Shown: one piece after another, positions 9,052 through 17,359 of the stretch
Layout of the letters: each line of letters begins with the position of its first letter
Position numbering within the stretch: position 1 is the first letter of the stretch
NCBI GenBank assembly: GCA_019930625.1
Contig: CP082844.1
Coordinates: 2,046,001-2,110,000 of the forward strand
Reading direction: 5' to 3'
Source of the DNA: Nocardia asteroides
GTDB taxonomy: Bacteria; Actinomycetota; Actinomycetes; Mycobacteriales; Mycobacteriaceae
DNA: 64,000 bases
Notes under the pieces: model-generated
The model's database searches: none
The model's input: only the letters and a program-made list of their open reading frames with translations
Told to the model about the DNA's origin: nothing
Translations under genes and position numbers: made by a program

Positions 9052-10377
9052 GTGCTCTTCAAGAGCATCGGTGAACTGATTCCGCTGTACGCGCTGTATG
9101 CCCTGCTGTTCGCCGACCACGGCACGAGCACGGGGCAGATCTCCCTGCTGTTCGCGATCTGGTCGGCCACCTCGTTCCTGCTCGAGGTGCCCTCCGGTGC
9201 GTGGGCCGACACCGTCTCGCGGCGTGGGCTGCTCGTGCTCAGCGGCGTATTGCTGACGGCAGGCTTCGCGCTGTGGACCGTAGCGCCCTCCTTTGCCGGT
9301 TTCGCTGCCGGTTTCGTGCTGTGGGGTACCTCGGGCGCTCTGGCCTCCGGCACGTTCGAGGCGCTGCTCTACGACGACCTCGCGGCCCGCGGTGAAGCCG
9401 CGGCCTACCCGCGCATCCTCGGTTACACCCGCGCGGGCGCGGAAGCGGCCGTCGTCGTCGCCATCGTCGCCGCGACGCCCCTCTACCTCTATGGCGGCTA
9501 TGCCCTGGTCGGCTGGTCGAGCGTCGCGGTCGCGGCCCTGCACACGCTGATCGCGCTGTCGCTGCCCACGGCGCCCAAGGCGGTCTCCGCTACGAATGTG
9601 GACGATCTGGAAGACGAGGAGCAGGCATCGCCCGCGCAGCCCGCTGGCGTGTCCGGTGCTCTGGTCGTGGATGAGCGCACCGGAGAAGGCGAGTTCGCCT
9701 CCGAGGTCGCGGTGATCGAGCCGGGAAACCTCGCGAAGCCCGCGCGGCCGTTCGCGCGATACCTCACCATGCTGAAGGCCGGTGTGGGCGAAGCGGTTCG
9801 GGTGCGGGCCGTGCGCTGTGGCGTGCTGCTGGAGGCGCTGTTGTTCGGGATCACGGCGTTCGACGAGTACTTCGCCCTGCTGGCGGAGGAAGCGGGCGTC
9901 TCGACAGCCGTGGTGCCGCTGCTGGTCGGTCTCACCGTGCTGGGTTCGCTGACCGGTTCGGTACTGGCGGGGCGCACCGAAGGGATGTCGGGCCGGACGA
10001 TGTCGGTCGCGGTGGGTTTCGCGGGTCTGCTGTTCTTCGCCGGCGCGTTGGTCGCCGGGCTCGCGACCGGCCGTCCGGACGCTGTTTACCCGCTGACCGG
10101 TCTCGGCTTCACGGCGATCGGAATCTCCTACGGCATCGTCTACAACGCCGGAATCGTCGCGGGAGCCCGTCTTCAGGACGCCATCGAAGGCCCGGCCAGG
10201 GCCACCGTCACCTCCGTCTCCGGGCTCCTCGGGGAGGTGTTCGCCCTGGTGGTCTTCGGTTTCGCCGCCCTGGTGACGCTCTGGTTCTCCATGTCCACCC
10301 TCCTGGCCCTCCTCGGTGGGTCCATCCTTGCCATAGCCACCCTCGCCCCGCGCTGGCTTCCTTCCCATTCCGACTGA
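9052..10377 (+). CDS. MFS transporter
   Basis: This is a 441-residue hydrophobic protein with about 12 predicted membrane segments. It has a central hydrophilic loop (about residues 180-240), and RRGLLVLSG-like basic turns after early helices are typical of the major facilitator superfamily. The substrate is unknown. The GTG at 9052 (VLFKSIGELIPLYALYALLF) places the start directly before the first helix. In-frame codons back to 9013 read ARTLDLRSLTVRA, which looks coding, but there is no ATG, GTG or TTG in that stretch. The real start may therefore be a rare codon such as CTG. Confidence 0.85.
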   Translation: MLFKSIGELIPLYALYALLFADHGTSTGQISLLFAIWSATSFLLEVPSGAWADTVSRRGLLVLSGVLLTAGFALWTVAPSFAGFAAGFVLWGTSGALASGTFEALLYDDLAARGEAAAYPRILGYTRAGAEAAVVVAIVAATPLYLYGGYALVGWSSVAVAALHTLIALSLPTAPKAVSATNVDDLEDEEQASPAQPAGVSGALVVDERTGEGEFASEVAVIEPGNLAKPARPFARYLTMLKAGVGEAVRVRAVRCGVLLEALLFGITAFDEYFALLAEEAGVSTAVVPLLVGLTVLGSLTGSVLAGRTEGMSGRTMSVAVGFAGLLFFAGALVAGLATGRPDAVYPLTGLGFTAIGISYGIVYNAGIVAGARLQDAIEGPARATVTSVSGLLGEVFALVVFGFAALVTLWFSMSTLLALLGGSILAIATLAPRWLPSHSD

Positions 10378-10440
10378 CCGCGAGTGGCACCGCGAACATG
10401 AGCCGCTCGTCGCCGGGGTCCGTTGGGTAGCGTGCGGGTC

Positions 10441-11397
10441 GTGAGTGCGCAGGCGAGGGTGGGACTGGTTTTCGGGTTCGGGATCGGTGCCGGTGTCGCG
10501 GTGCAGGGGCGGATCAACGGCGCGCTCGGTGCGCGACTCGACGACGGGATCGCCGCCGCCACCATCAGTTTCGCCACCGGACTGCTGGCGCTCGCGGTGG
10601 TGTTCGCGGTGAGCGCGCGCCAGCGGGACGGCATGCGGCAGGTGCGGCTCGCGTTGTCCGACGGCGCGTTGCGGCCGTGGCAGTTGCTCGGCGGTCTGTG
10701 CGGCGCGTTCTTCGTCGCGTGCCAGGGTCTGACGGTCGCGGCCATCGGGGTCACCGCGTTCACCGTGGCGACCGTCGCGGGCCAATTGCTCAGCAGCCTC
10801 GTGGTCGATCGGCTCGGCCTCGGCCCGAGCGGCCGCACGCCGGTCACCGCGGTACGTCTGGCCGGTGCGGCGCTCGGCGTGGTCGCGGTGCTGATCGCCG
10901 GATCGGGCAACACCGGCGCGACCGATGGTGGTCTCTCGGTTCCCGAAGCGCTGCGCGGCACCCCGACGGCGTTGCTGATCGTGCTGCCCGCGCTGGCAGG
11001 CATCGGCCTGGCGTGGCAGCAGGCGGTGAACGGCAAGGTCGGCGCCGTCGGCGGATCTCTCTCGGCGGCGATGGTCAATTTCTGTGTCGGGTTGGTCGCT
11101 CTGCTCGTCCTCGCGGCCGTGGTGACCGCCGCTACCGGCGGTCCGGCCGAATTCCCCGCCGAGCCGTGGCTGTATCTGGGCGGGCTCATCGGCGTCGCGT
11201 TCATCGCGCTGGCCGCGCTGACGGTTCGCTGGATCGGTGTCCTGCTGCTGGGGCTCACTTCGGTGGCGGGGCAGTTGCTGGTTTCGGTGATCCTCGACGT
11301 ACTGGCCCCGACCAGCGCGGGCCTGTCGGTCACCGCGGTCATCGGCTGTGTGCTGACTCTGGTCGCGGTCGCCGTCGCCACTCGCTCGCAGTCCTGA
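10441..11397 (+). CDS. DMT/YdcZ-type (DUF606) membrane transporter
   Basis: This protein of about 318 residues has around ten membrane segments arranged as two similar halves. Each half opens with the DUF606-like pattern: GFGIGAGVAVQGRINGALG in the first, LAGIGLAWQQAVNGKVGAVG in the second. These are small-molecule exporters or importers of unknown substrate in the drug/metabolite transporter superfamily. I prefer the GTG at 10441 (VSAQARVGLVFG); a TTG at 10423 would add six residues. It lies 63 bp after the MFS gene on the same strand and may be co-transcribed. Confidence 0.85.
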   Translation: MSAQARVGLVFGFGIGAGVAVQGRINGALGARLDDGIAAATISFATGLLALAVVFAVSARQRDGMRQVRLALSDGALRPWQLLGGLCGAFFVACQGLTVAAIGVTAFTVATVAGQLLSSLVVDRLGLGPSGRTPVTAVRLAGAALGVVAVLIAGSGNTGATDGGLSVPEALRGTPTALLIVLPALAGIGLAWQQAVNGKVGAVGGSLSAAMVNFCVGLVALLVLAAVVTAATGGPAEFPAEPWLYLGGLIGVAFIALAALTVRWIGVLLLGLTSVAGQLLVSVILDVLAPTSAGLSVTAVIGCVLTLVAVAVATRSQS

Positions 11398-11451
11398 GGA
11401 CACTCCTCGCGCATTCATGTCCGAAGCGCATGAATGTGGGAGGGTGCGCTC

Positions 11452-12471
11452 ATGCTGATCGAATACGGTGTGTGGGTTTCGCGGCTGGGTCTGTGTGTCG
11501 TTTTCGGGCTGTCGGCGTGGGGCAAGCTGGCGGATCGGAGTGCGACGCGGCAGGCGGTGGGCGATTTCGGGATACCGTTGCGCTGGGCGCCGACGGTGGC
11601 CTGGGGGCTGCCGATCGCCGAGTCGATCATCGCGGCCGGCGTGTTGCTTCCGCGGGTATCCGGCGTGGCCGCGCTGGCGGCGTTGCTGTTGCTCGCCGTG
11701 TTCACGGCGGCGATCGCTCGCTTGCTGCGGCGCGGTGAGCATCCGTCGTGTTCCTGCTTCGGTGGTGTTAGCGCCGCGCCGATCGGGCCGAAGACGCTGG
11801 TACGCAACGGCCTTCTCGCCGCGCTCGCCGTAATCGTCGCCCTCGGCGCGCAGACACATCCACGGGTGCCGAGGAGCCTGCCCGCCGACAACGCGATCGG
11901 CTGTGCGGTGGTGGCCGCGCTGGTCGCGGTGCTGGTATGGCTGGCGGGTGAGCTGCGCATCCTGCGCCGCCGGGTGGACGAGCAGGCGCTGTCCACCTTG
12001 GGGGCGGAGGGCTTGCCGGTCGGGGCGGTGGCGCCGGAGTTCGAATTGCTCGATACCGATGGCAGGAAGACCACGCTCGAGGATCTGCTGGCCGCGGCGA
12101 AGTCGGTACTGCTGGTCTTCGTGCATCCGGGCTGCGAGCTGTGTGCGGCGCTGGCCCGGGAATTGCCCCGCTGGCACGCGCGAACAGCACACGCGCTGAC
12201 GATTGTCGCGGTCGGCAACGGCGATGCCGCCGAGCAAGCCGCCTGGGGTATCGAGCAGGGATTGGGCGCGATCCCGTCTCTCGTGCAGCAGGGCAACGCG
12301 GCGGCCCTGCGCTACCGGGTGCGCGGCACCCCGTCCGCGGTGCTGATCGACCCCGAGGGACGTGTCGCTGCGCCGGTCGCCAGAGGTGGCATTGCGATCC
12401 GGGAGCTGATCGGCAAGGTGCGATCAGCCCCGCGCAAGCCGGAGCGCAGCAGGATTACGGCGGGAATCTAG
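11452..12471 (+). CDS. MauE-like membrane domain fused to thioredoxin-like domain
   Basis: This 339-residue protein has two parts. Residues 1-165 hold four to five membrane segments of the DoxX/MauE type (RLGLCVVFGLSAWGKLADR, and HPSCSCFGG in a loop). Residues about 195-320 form a periplasmic thioredoxin/AhpC-TSA fold with HPGCELCAAL (CxxC redox centre) and a cis-Pro segment RGTPSAVLIDPEGR. In methylamine-utilisation clusters MauE and MauD are separate proteins, whereas here one chain carries both roles. The likely function is disulphide chemistry in extracytoplasmic protein maturation. The ATG at 11452 has a GGGAGGG ribosome-binding site; an ATG 18 bp upstream is less likely. Confidence 0.87.
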   Translation: MLIEYGVWVSRLGLCVVFGLSAWGKLADRSATRQAVGDFGIPLRWAPTVAWGLPIAESIIAAGVLLPRVSGVAALAALLLLAVFTAAIARLLRRGEHPSCSCFGGVSAAPIGPKTLVRNGLLAALAVIVALGAQTHPRVPRSLPADNAIGCAVVAALVAVLVWLAGELRILRRRVDEQALSTLGAEGLPVGAVAPEFELLDTDGRKTTLEDLLAAAKSVLLVFVHPGCELCAALARELPRWHARTAHALTIVAVGNGDAAEQAAWGIEQGLGAIPSLVQQGNAAALRYRVRGTPSAVLIDPEGRVAAPVARGGIAIRELIGKVRSAPRKPERSRITAGI

Positions 12472-12637
12472 TTTCGGGGCGTACCTCCTTTTCGCCGCCG
12501 AGACCGACCCGAGCCCGGTTATCAGCTGGTTGGCAAATTCTCAGCAAATATCAGGCTCGGCGCGGATAGGATCGAGTCGCACCGGTGCGGAATTCGCCAT
12601 CCATCGACAAGAGGACCCACCGACAAGAGGGGAAGAC

Positions 12638-12979
12638 ATGGCGCTCTTCGCATTCACCGACTACTCGGGCAAAGAGTTCATCATCCAGTTGAACAACCAG
12701 CAGCGGATCGAGGAAGCCCGCCGCATCCTGACGGGTGACGAACAGATGTCCGTGCACGTCATGGGACGGATCCGGAAGCTTCCGGCCCCCTACAACCCGG
12801 GCTGGGACTTCCATCTGGACCCGGAGACCATCACGTTCTTCACCATGGCGATCGAGGTCTGCGACGCCAGCATCATGTACGTCAACGACCACCTGGACGA
12901 GGCGTGTGGCGCATTCCTGCCCGGCTGTATGTGGTGCCCGTGGTCGTCGAGGCTTGTCCGCGAAGTCACCAACATGTAG
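12638..12979 (+). CDS. BP74 N-terminal-domain-like protein
   Basis: This 113-residue protein, MALFAFTDYSGKEFIIQLNN..., has a middle segment HVMGRIRKLPAPYNPGW and ends CMWCPWSSRLVREVTNM. It resembles the N-terminal domain of Dictyostelium BP74, a domain also found as a stand-alone protein in actinobacteria; the bacterial function is unknown. Four cysteines in the C-terminal third (EVCDAS, DEACG, PGCMWC) could bind metal or form disulphides. No signal peptide is visible. The ATG at 12638 is preceded by a purine-rich AGAGGGGAAG. It converges on the Rieske-domain gene across a strong hairpin. Confidence 0.75.
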   Translation: MALFAFTDYSGKEFIIQLNNQQRIEEARRILTGDEQMSVHVMGRIRKLPAPYNPGWDFHLDPETITFFTMAIEVCDASIMYVNDHLDEACGAFLPGCMWCPWSSRLVREVTNM

Positions 12980-12997
12980 CAATCTCTCGGCAATCGG

Positions 12998-13027
12998 TTC
13001 CGGCCGGCGTGTACGCGCCGGCCGGAA
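12998..13027. terminator. Bidirectional hairpin between convergent genes
   Basis: A perfect 12-bp inverted repeat (TTCCGGCCGGCG / CGCCGGCCGGAA) with a 6-nt loop lies between the BP74-like stop at 12979 and the Rieske gene's stop at 13036. There is no clear T-tract. The position suggests termination for both genes. Confidence 0.65.
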
Positions 13028-13035
13028 TGCGGGGT

Positions 13036-14574
13036 TCAGTCGAGCTTGCGCGACCGCAGTTCGTGCCCCTTGGACGTCTTGCAGCGACCCGACTCCAGGT
13101 CCCACTGCCAGCCGTGCAGGTTGCAGGTGAGGGTATTGCCCTCTACAACTCCGAATTTCGACAGGTCCGCCTTCAGGTGCGGGCAGCGGCGCTGCACCTC
13201 CCATCCACTGAGCTCGGTGGAGGCGGAATCGTCGTGCGCCTCGGCGAACCAGCCGTCGGCGTAGGCGATGCGCTCGTCGGTGAGGCACTTGAAGAAGGTG
13301 TAGAGGAACTCGTTGTACCCGCCGATCCGCCAGGCCTGGAAGCGGGTGGACAGGAAGATGGTGTTCACCCAGTCCGGCTCGCGGTCGCGCAGCACCGTGC
13401 GCACGAGTTCCGGCGCGATGCGGAAGCCGTAGCGGTAGCGGCCCTCGCCTTCGATCGGCTCGCGCACCGTGCGCTTGGGAAAGTCCAGCACGATGGTTTC
13501 CTCGCCGATCACCAAGCCGACCGGGTAGCCGATGCCGTCGCAGATCACATCGCTCTGCGACATGATCGGCTCGAACAACTTCCGCAACGGTTCCAGCAGC
13601 GATCCCTCGCCGCGTTCCCACGTCGCCTTCTCGGCCTCCAGCACCGGCGCGAGCCGCTGCGCCATCCGCTCGATGTACTCGGCCTTGTTGTCGTAGATCT
13701 CGGCGGGGTCACTGGGATGGGTCAACGTCAGCTCGGCGCCGCGCACGTCGGCGACCGAACCCGGGATCATGAGGATGCCGCCCGCGTTTCCGTGGATCTG
13801 CATCTGCTCCAGGAACACCTTCTGGTCGGGGAAGATGTTGCCCTCGTCGCCGCGATCGTCGTTGAGGTAGCGCAGCTCGTCGTCCAGGAACACCGGCGGA
13901 CCGGCCGAAGGCACCACCCAGGTCGCGCCGACCTGCTCGATGTAGCTGCGGGCCCGGTCCATGCCGCGCTGACGCTTCTGCTTGCCGAAGTTCGACTTGG
14001 TGCGGGCCGGGATGTCGTAGACCATCGGGTACCAGATCGCACCCGAGTACTGCAGCAGGTGGATGTCGACGTGGCCGAACGCGTCGTGCAGCACGTCCAT
14101 GTCGACCGGTCGCGCGTCGTTCATGTTGAAGCAGGTCGTCTCGCCGTCGGAGACGACAAGCCCCGAATCGCCGATCGGGCCGTCGGCGGGCGCGCGCAGC
14201 GCGATGATCATGATGTCCAGGTCGCCGCCGGGACCGGTCACTGTGTGCTTGACCGAGTCCTCCGTCTCGAAGAATTTATGGAAGCCCAGTTGTTCGAGCT
14301 CGCGCCGCAGGTCGGGCACCGGGTAATCCGGCAGCAGCACGGTCGCGTCCTTGTTCACGTGCTCGGTCAGCGTCCGGGCGTCGAAGTGGTCGCGGTGTAG
14401 ATGCGAGACGTACAGGAAGTCGCATGCCCCCAGCTCGTCCCAGTCCAGCTGGGTGTTGTCGGGGAATGGGAACCAGGAACCGAAGTACGCGGGGTTCACC
14501 CAGGGATCGCAAAGGATCGACCCGGCCGCGGTGCGGATATGGAATCCGGCGTGTCCGACGCTGGTGATCTGCAC
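13036..14574 (-). CDS. Metallo-beta-lactamase-fold hydrolase with C-terminal Rieske domain (Rv3818-like)
   Basis: This is a 512-residue two-domain protein. Residues 1-250 are an MBL/UlaG-like fold with the metal motif SHLHRDHFD (HxHxDH) and upstream GHAGFHIRT. Residues about 420-500 are a Rieske [2Fe-2S] domain with RCPHLKADLS and LTCNLHGWQWD (CxH ... CxxH ligands). This arrangement recalls CMP-N-acetylneuraminate hydroxylase-type proteins, in which a Rieske domain is paired with a non-haem metal hydrolase-like fold. It may be a redox or monooxygenase-type enzyme, substrate unknown. An equivalent gene (Rv3818) sits in the same neighbourhood in M. tuberculosis, close to the acyltransferases. 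Confidence 0.88.
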   Translation of the reverse strand: MQITSVGHAGFHIRTAAGSILCDPWVNPAYFGSWFPFPDNTQLDWDELGACDFLYVSHLHRDHFDARTLTEHVNKDATVLLPDYPVPDLRRELEQLGFHKFFETEDSVKHTVTGPGGDLDIMIIALRAPADGPIGDSGLVVSDGETTCFNMNDARPVDMDVLHDAFGHVDIHLLQYSGAIWYPMVYDIPARTKSNFGKQKRQRGMDRARSYIEQVGATWVVPSAGPPVFLDDELRYLNDDRGDEGNIFPDQKVFLEQMQIHGNAGGILMIPGSVADVRGAELTLTHPSDPAEIYDNKAEYIERMAQRLAPVLEAEKATWERGEGSLLEPLRKLFEPIMSQSDVICDGIGYPVGLVIGEETIVLDFPKRTVREPIEGEGRYRYGFRIAPELVRTVLRDREPDWVNTIFLSTRFQAWRIGGYNEFLYTFFKCLTDERIAYADGWFAEAHDDSASTELSGWEVQRRCPHLKADLSKFGVVEGNTLTCNLHGWQWDLESGRCKTSKGHELRSRKLD

Positions 14575-14615
14575 TAGCTGCTCCTCCTGCTGTTGCCAGC
14601 CAACCAGGGTAGTAG

Positions 14616-15584
14616 TTATGGCGAGACGTCGCCGATGCAGTAGCCGTCCGGCTCGGACCGCAAGGTGAAGGTGCGGGTCTGCGTCACACCGGAGGAGTTG
14701 GTCACCGGTACGAGCACCGCGATGTAATCGGTGTTCACCTGCTCCGACCGGATCTGCTGGTCGGCGAACTCGGTGGCCCCGGTGAGCACGCCCTGGTTGT
14801 CGGCCAGCGGGGCGGGGCTCGGACGCCCGGTGCCTTTGGGGTCCCAGGTCGCCGGGGACGCCTTACAGATCAAAGGGTAGTCGCCCTCTTTGTCGGCGGG
14901 GTCGAGCGGAGTGCCGACGAAGCGCGACAGGTACCGGCGCACCGTGTGGCGGGCATCGGCGTCGTTGTAGGCGATCTCCGCGCCCGCCGCGGCGACGCGT
15001 GGGCAGGCATAGCCGGTCTCGATCTCGGCGCGATCCGCAGCGACCGTGGTCGTCGAGCTCTTCCAGACGACCGCCTGCTCGGTCGCCGTGCCGGGCTGCG
15101 CCAAAGCGGTGAGGATCTCCTGCTGGTCCTGGTACATGTCGGCCACGTTCTTGGGCGCGACGGTCCAGCACTTCTCCTGCATTTCGGCGATGGTGTGCGA
15201 TCGCAGGTCGGCCGCCCAGCGCTGCATCGCGGTGGCGGCGGCGGGCAGCCCGGTGACCGCGCCGACCGGTGGAGCGTCGGCGGGGACCGGGGGCAGCGCC
15301 GAGGTGCTCGGTGGCGGCGTGGTCGGGACGGCGGCGGGTGGTGTGGTCCGGACGGCCGCCTGCGGCGCGCTCTCCTCCGGAATGCCGACCACGGAGTCGC
15401 AACCGGTCAGGGCGACCGTTCCGATCAGGATCAAGCCGCCGATGAGCGCACCCCGGGCGGCTCGCCCGGCGGACGCCCGAGTCCGAACACTCGCTGAACG
15501 GCGGTCGTACTCGCGCGGTACCGGTCGGGCGCGTTCCACTTCGACGATCCTCTTCTCTCCGGGCGTTCGGTTCGGGCTGCTCAC
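14616..15584 (-). CDS. Hypothetical lipoprotein
   Basis: This 322-residue protein has an unusually long basic N-terminus (about 45 residues), a hydrophobic segment (ALIGGLILIGTVALTGC) and a lipobox-like LTGC. A Pro/Thr-rich linker (about 70-105) follows, then an alpha/beta domain with four Cys (EKCWT, YACPR, LICKA, DGYCIGD). It may be a lipoprotein or a membrane-anchored Mce-associated/NTF2-like protein; no specific family was recognised. The long pre-lipobox region suggests the true start may be internal. It is divergent from the first acyltransferase, with 74 bp between the starts. Confidence 0.7.
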   Translation of the reverse strand: MSSPNRTPGEKRIVEVERARPVPREYDRRSASVRTRASAGRAARGALIGGLILIGTVALTGCDSVVGIPEESAPQAAVRTTPPAAVPTTPPPSTSALPPVPADAPPVGAVTGLPAAATAMQRWAADLRSHTIAEMQEKCWTVAPKNVADMYQDQQEILTALAQPGTATEQAVVWKSSTTTVAADRAEIETGYACPRVAAAGAEIAYNDADARHTVRRYLSRFVGTPLDPADKEGDYPLICKASPATWDPKGTGRPSPAPLADNQGVLTGATEFADQQIRSEQVNTDYIAVLVPVTNSSGVTQTRTFTLRSEPDGYCIGDVSP

Positions 15585-15658
15585 GCGTCCTGGCTCCGGT
15601 GCGGCTCGATGGCGGCGATCTGCCGGTGGGGGCGGGCAGCGACTACGCTAGCGGACTT

Positions 15659-16408
15659 GTGGAACCCGTCTATCGGACGATCATCGGGCTCGCCCGAACC
15701 GTCTTCTTCATCGAAGGTCTGAAGTTCACCGTCAAGGGTGATGAACACATTCCCGCCCGGGGTGGCGCCGTGCTGGCGGTGAACCACACCGGCTACATGG
15801 ACTTCACCTACGCGGGCCTGCCGGTGCGCACCCCGAAGCGCTACATCCGGTTCATGGCCAAGAAAGAGGTCTTCGACGACAAGATCTCCGGTCCGATCAT
15901 GCGGGCGCTCAAGCACATCCCGGTCGACCGTTCGGCGGGCGCGGACTCCTACAAGGCCGCGGTGGAATATCTGCGCCGGGGCGAACTGGTCGGCGTGTAT
16001 CCCGAAGCGACGATCAGCCGCAGTTTCGAGATCAAGGAATTCAAGTCCGGCGCGGCGCGCATGGCCATCGAGGCGGAGGTGCCGATCATCCCGATCGTCA
16101 TCTGGGGCGCGCAACGGGTGTGGACGAAGGGTTTCCCGAAACGGCTCGGTCGCACCAACACGCCCATCTCGATCGCGGTCGGCGAGCCGATCCAGCCATT
16201 CGAGCCCGCCGCGGAACTCACCGCCGAGCTGCGCTCGACCATGCAGGAGATGCTGCTGGACCTGCAGAAGGACTACGTGCACGAGCCCCGTGCGTACTGG
16301 GTTCCGGCCCGACTGGGCGGCAGCGCTCCTACCCTGGAAGAGGCGGACGCGATGGACGCCGCCGAAGCCGAGGCGAAGGCCGCCCGCGAGGACGCGGCGG
16401 ATCAGTAA
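15659..16408 (+). CDS. Lysophospholipid (1-acylglycerol-3-phosphate type) acyltransferase, PlsC family
   Basis: This protein of about 249 residues has the acyltransferase NHTGYMD (HX4D) catalytic motif, block III YPEATISRSFEIKEFKSGAA (EG-like glycerol-phosphate site) and block IV-like VPIIPIVIWG. It transfers acyl groups to lysophospholipid or a related acceptor at the inner membrane. The GTG at 15659 (VEPVYRTIIGLART) aligns with the start of the downstream paralogue. It is followed 11 bp later by that paralogue. Acyltransferase genes also occur in tandem here in M. tuberculosis (Rv3814c-Rv3816c). Confidence 0.9.
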   Translation: MEPVYRTIIGLARTVFFIEGLKFTVKGDEHIPARGGAVLAVNHTGYMDFTYAGLPVRTPKRYIRFMAKKEVFDDKISGPIMRALKHIPVDRSAGADSYKAAVEYLRRGELVGVYPEATISRSFEIKEFKSGAARMAIEAEVPIIPIVIWGAQRVWTKGFPKRLGRTNTPISIAVGEPIQPFEPAAELTAELRSTMQEMLLDLQKDYVHEPRAYWVPARLGGSAPTLEEADAMDAAEAEAKAAREDAADQ

Positions 16409-16419
16409 CGGGAGCTGTG

Positions 16420-17163
16420 ATGGCGCGGGAACCGGTCTACGACATCCTCACCGGCTTGGCCCGCGCCATCTTCTTCGCCCAGGGTCTGCGCATCGATATC
16501 GAAGGGCAAGAGCACATTCCGCGCTCCGGCGGCGCGGTGCTGGCCGTGAACCACACGGCCTACCTCGATTTCATGGAGGTCGGACTGGTCGGGCGGAAGT
16601 CCGGCCGCAATGTCCGGTTCATGATGAAGGCAGAGCTCGAGCACGGCATCGTGGGCTTCCTCATGAAGCGCTGCAAAGCGATCGGCGTCGACCGCACGGC
16701 GGGCGCCGAATCGTATGCCCGCGCGGTGACGGCGCTGCGCGAGGGCGAGCTGGTGGTGGTATATCCCGAGGCGACGATCAGCCGTAGCTTCGAGCTGAAG
16801 GAATTCAAGTCCGGCGCGGCGCGCATGGCGGTGGAAGCCGACGTCCCGATCGTTCCGCTGGTCATCTGGGGCGCCCACCGGATCTGGACCAAAGACATTC
16901 CCAGACAGCTCGGCCGTCACAAGTTCCCGGTGCACATCCGCATCGGCGACCCCATCCCGCCCAACCGACCAGCTCGAGACCTCACCGCAACGTTGCGGAC
17001 CCGGATGAGAGAGCTTCTGGAACGCGCCCAACGCAACTACCCCATGGTCGAAGGTGCACGGTGGGTACCCGCGCGGCTCGGGGGGAGCGCTCCGACTCTC
17101 GCGGAGGCGGCTGCGCTGGAACATGAGGAGATGGAGAGGCGCCGGCGAGCAAAGGCACGCTGA
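16420..17163 (+). CDS. PlsC-family acyltransferase (tandem paralogue)
   Basis: This 247-residue protein is closely similar to its upstream neighbour. NHTAYLD (HX4D) and YPEATISRSFELKEFKSGAA are almost identical between the two, as is the C-terminal WVPARLGGSAPTLAEA. This points to a local duplication with diverging acceptor specificity. The ATG at 16420 has GGGAG upstream; a GTG 3 bp before it is equally possible. It is the last core gene before the AT-richer insert, with a nested stem-loop at 17181-17222 marking the junction. Confidence 0.9.
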   Translation: MAREPVYDILTGLARAIFFAQGLRIDIEGQEHIPRSGGAVLAVNHTAYLDFMEVGLVGRKSGRNVRFMMKAELEHGIVGFLMKRCKAIGVDRTAGAESYARAVTALREGELVVVYPEATISRSFELKEFKSGAARMAVEADVPIVPLVIWGAHRIWTKDIPRQLGRHKFPVHIRIGDPIPPNRPARDLTATLRTRMRELLERAQRNYPMVEGARWVPARLGGSAPTLAEAAALEHEEMERRRRAKAR

Positions 17164-17180
17164 CACCCCGCTGTACGTAC

Positions 17181-17222
17181 GAAGCCCGATAGTGACTGAT
17201 CGTTCACGCTGTATCAGGCTTC
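17181..17222. terminator. Nested stem-loop at the island/core junction
   Basis: GAAGCC (17181-17186) pairs with GGCTTC (17217-17222), with inner pairing GATA/TATC and GTGA/TCAC. It lies 17 bp after the acyltransferase stop and 138 bp beyond the end of the convergent deaminase-like operon. It could terminate either transcript. No T-tract follows. Confidence 0.5.
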
Positions 17223-17359
17223 GAACTATGTTCGACAACTATCAGAGATGACACACCATCCGAGGGGTTGGCGATCGAGCATCATCCCAGGTGCCGCCGC
17301 TGGTGTGCGTTTCGCTGCGAAGGCAGTTGCCGATTCAATATGCAAGTCGGATGTGATCT

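Noticed and set aside
9001..12237. A 1,078-residue open frame on the minus strand, and similar very long antisense frames elsewhere
   Set aside because: These are mirror frames of high-GC coding sequence. Their translations are Arg/Gly/His-rich without motifs, while the plus strand carries clear membrane proteins and enzymes.
17164..17359. tRNA or attachment site at the island's left border
   Set aside because: No cloverleaf-like sequence or CCA end was found. The visible structure is a simple nested stem-loop, and no matching direct repeat was noticed at the right border.
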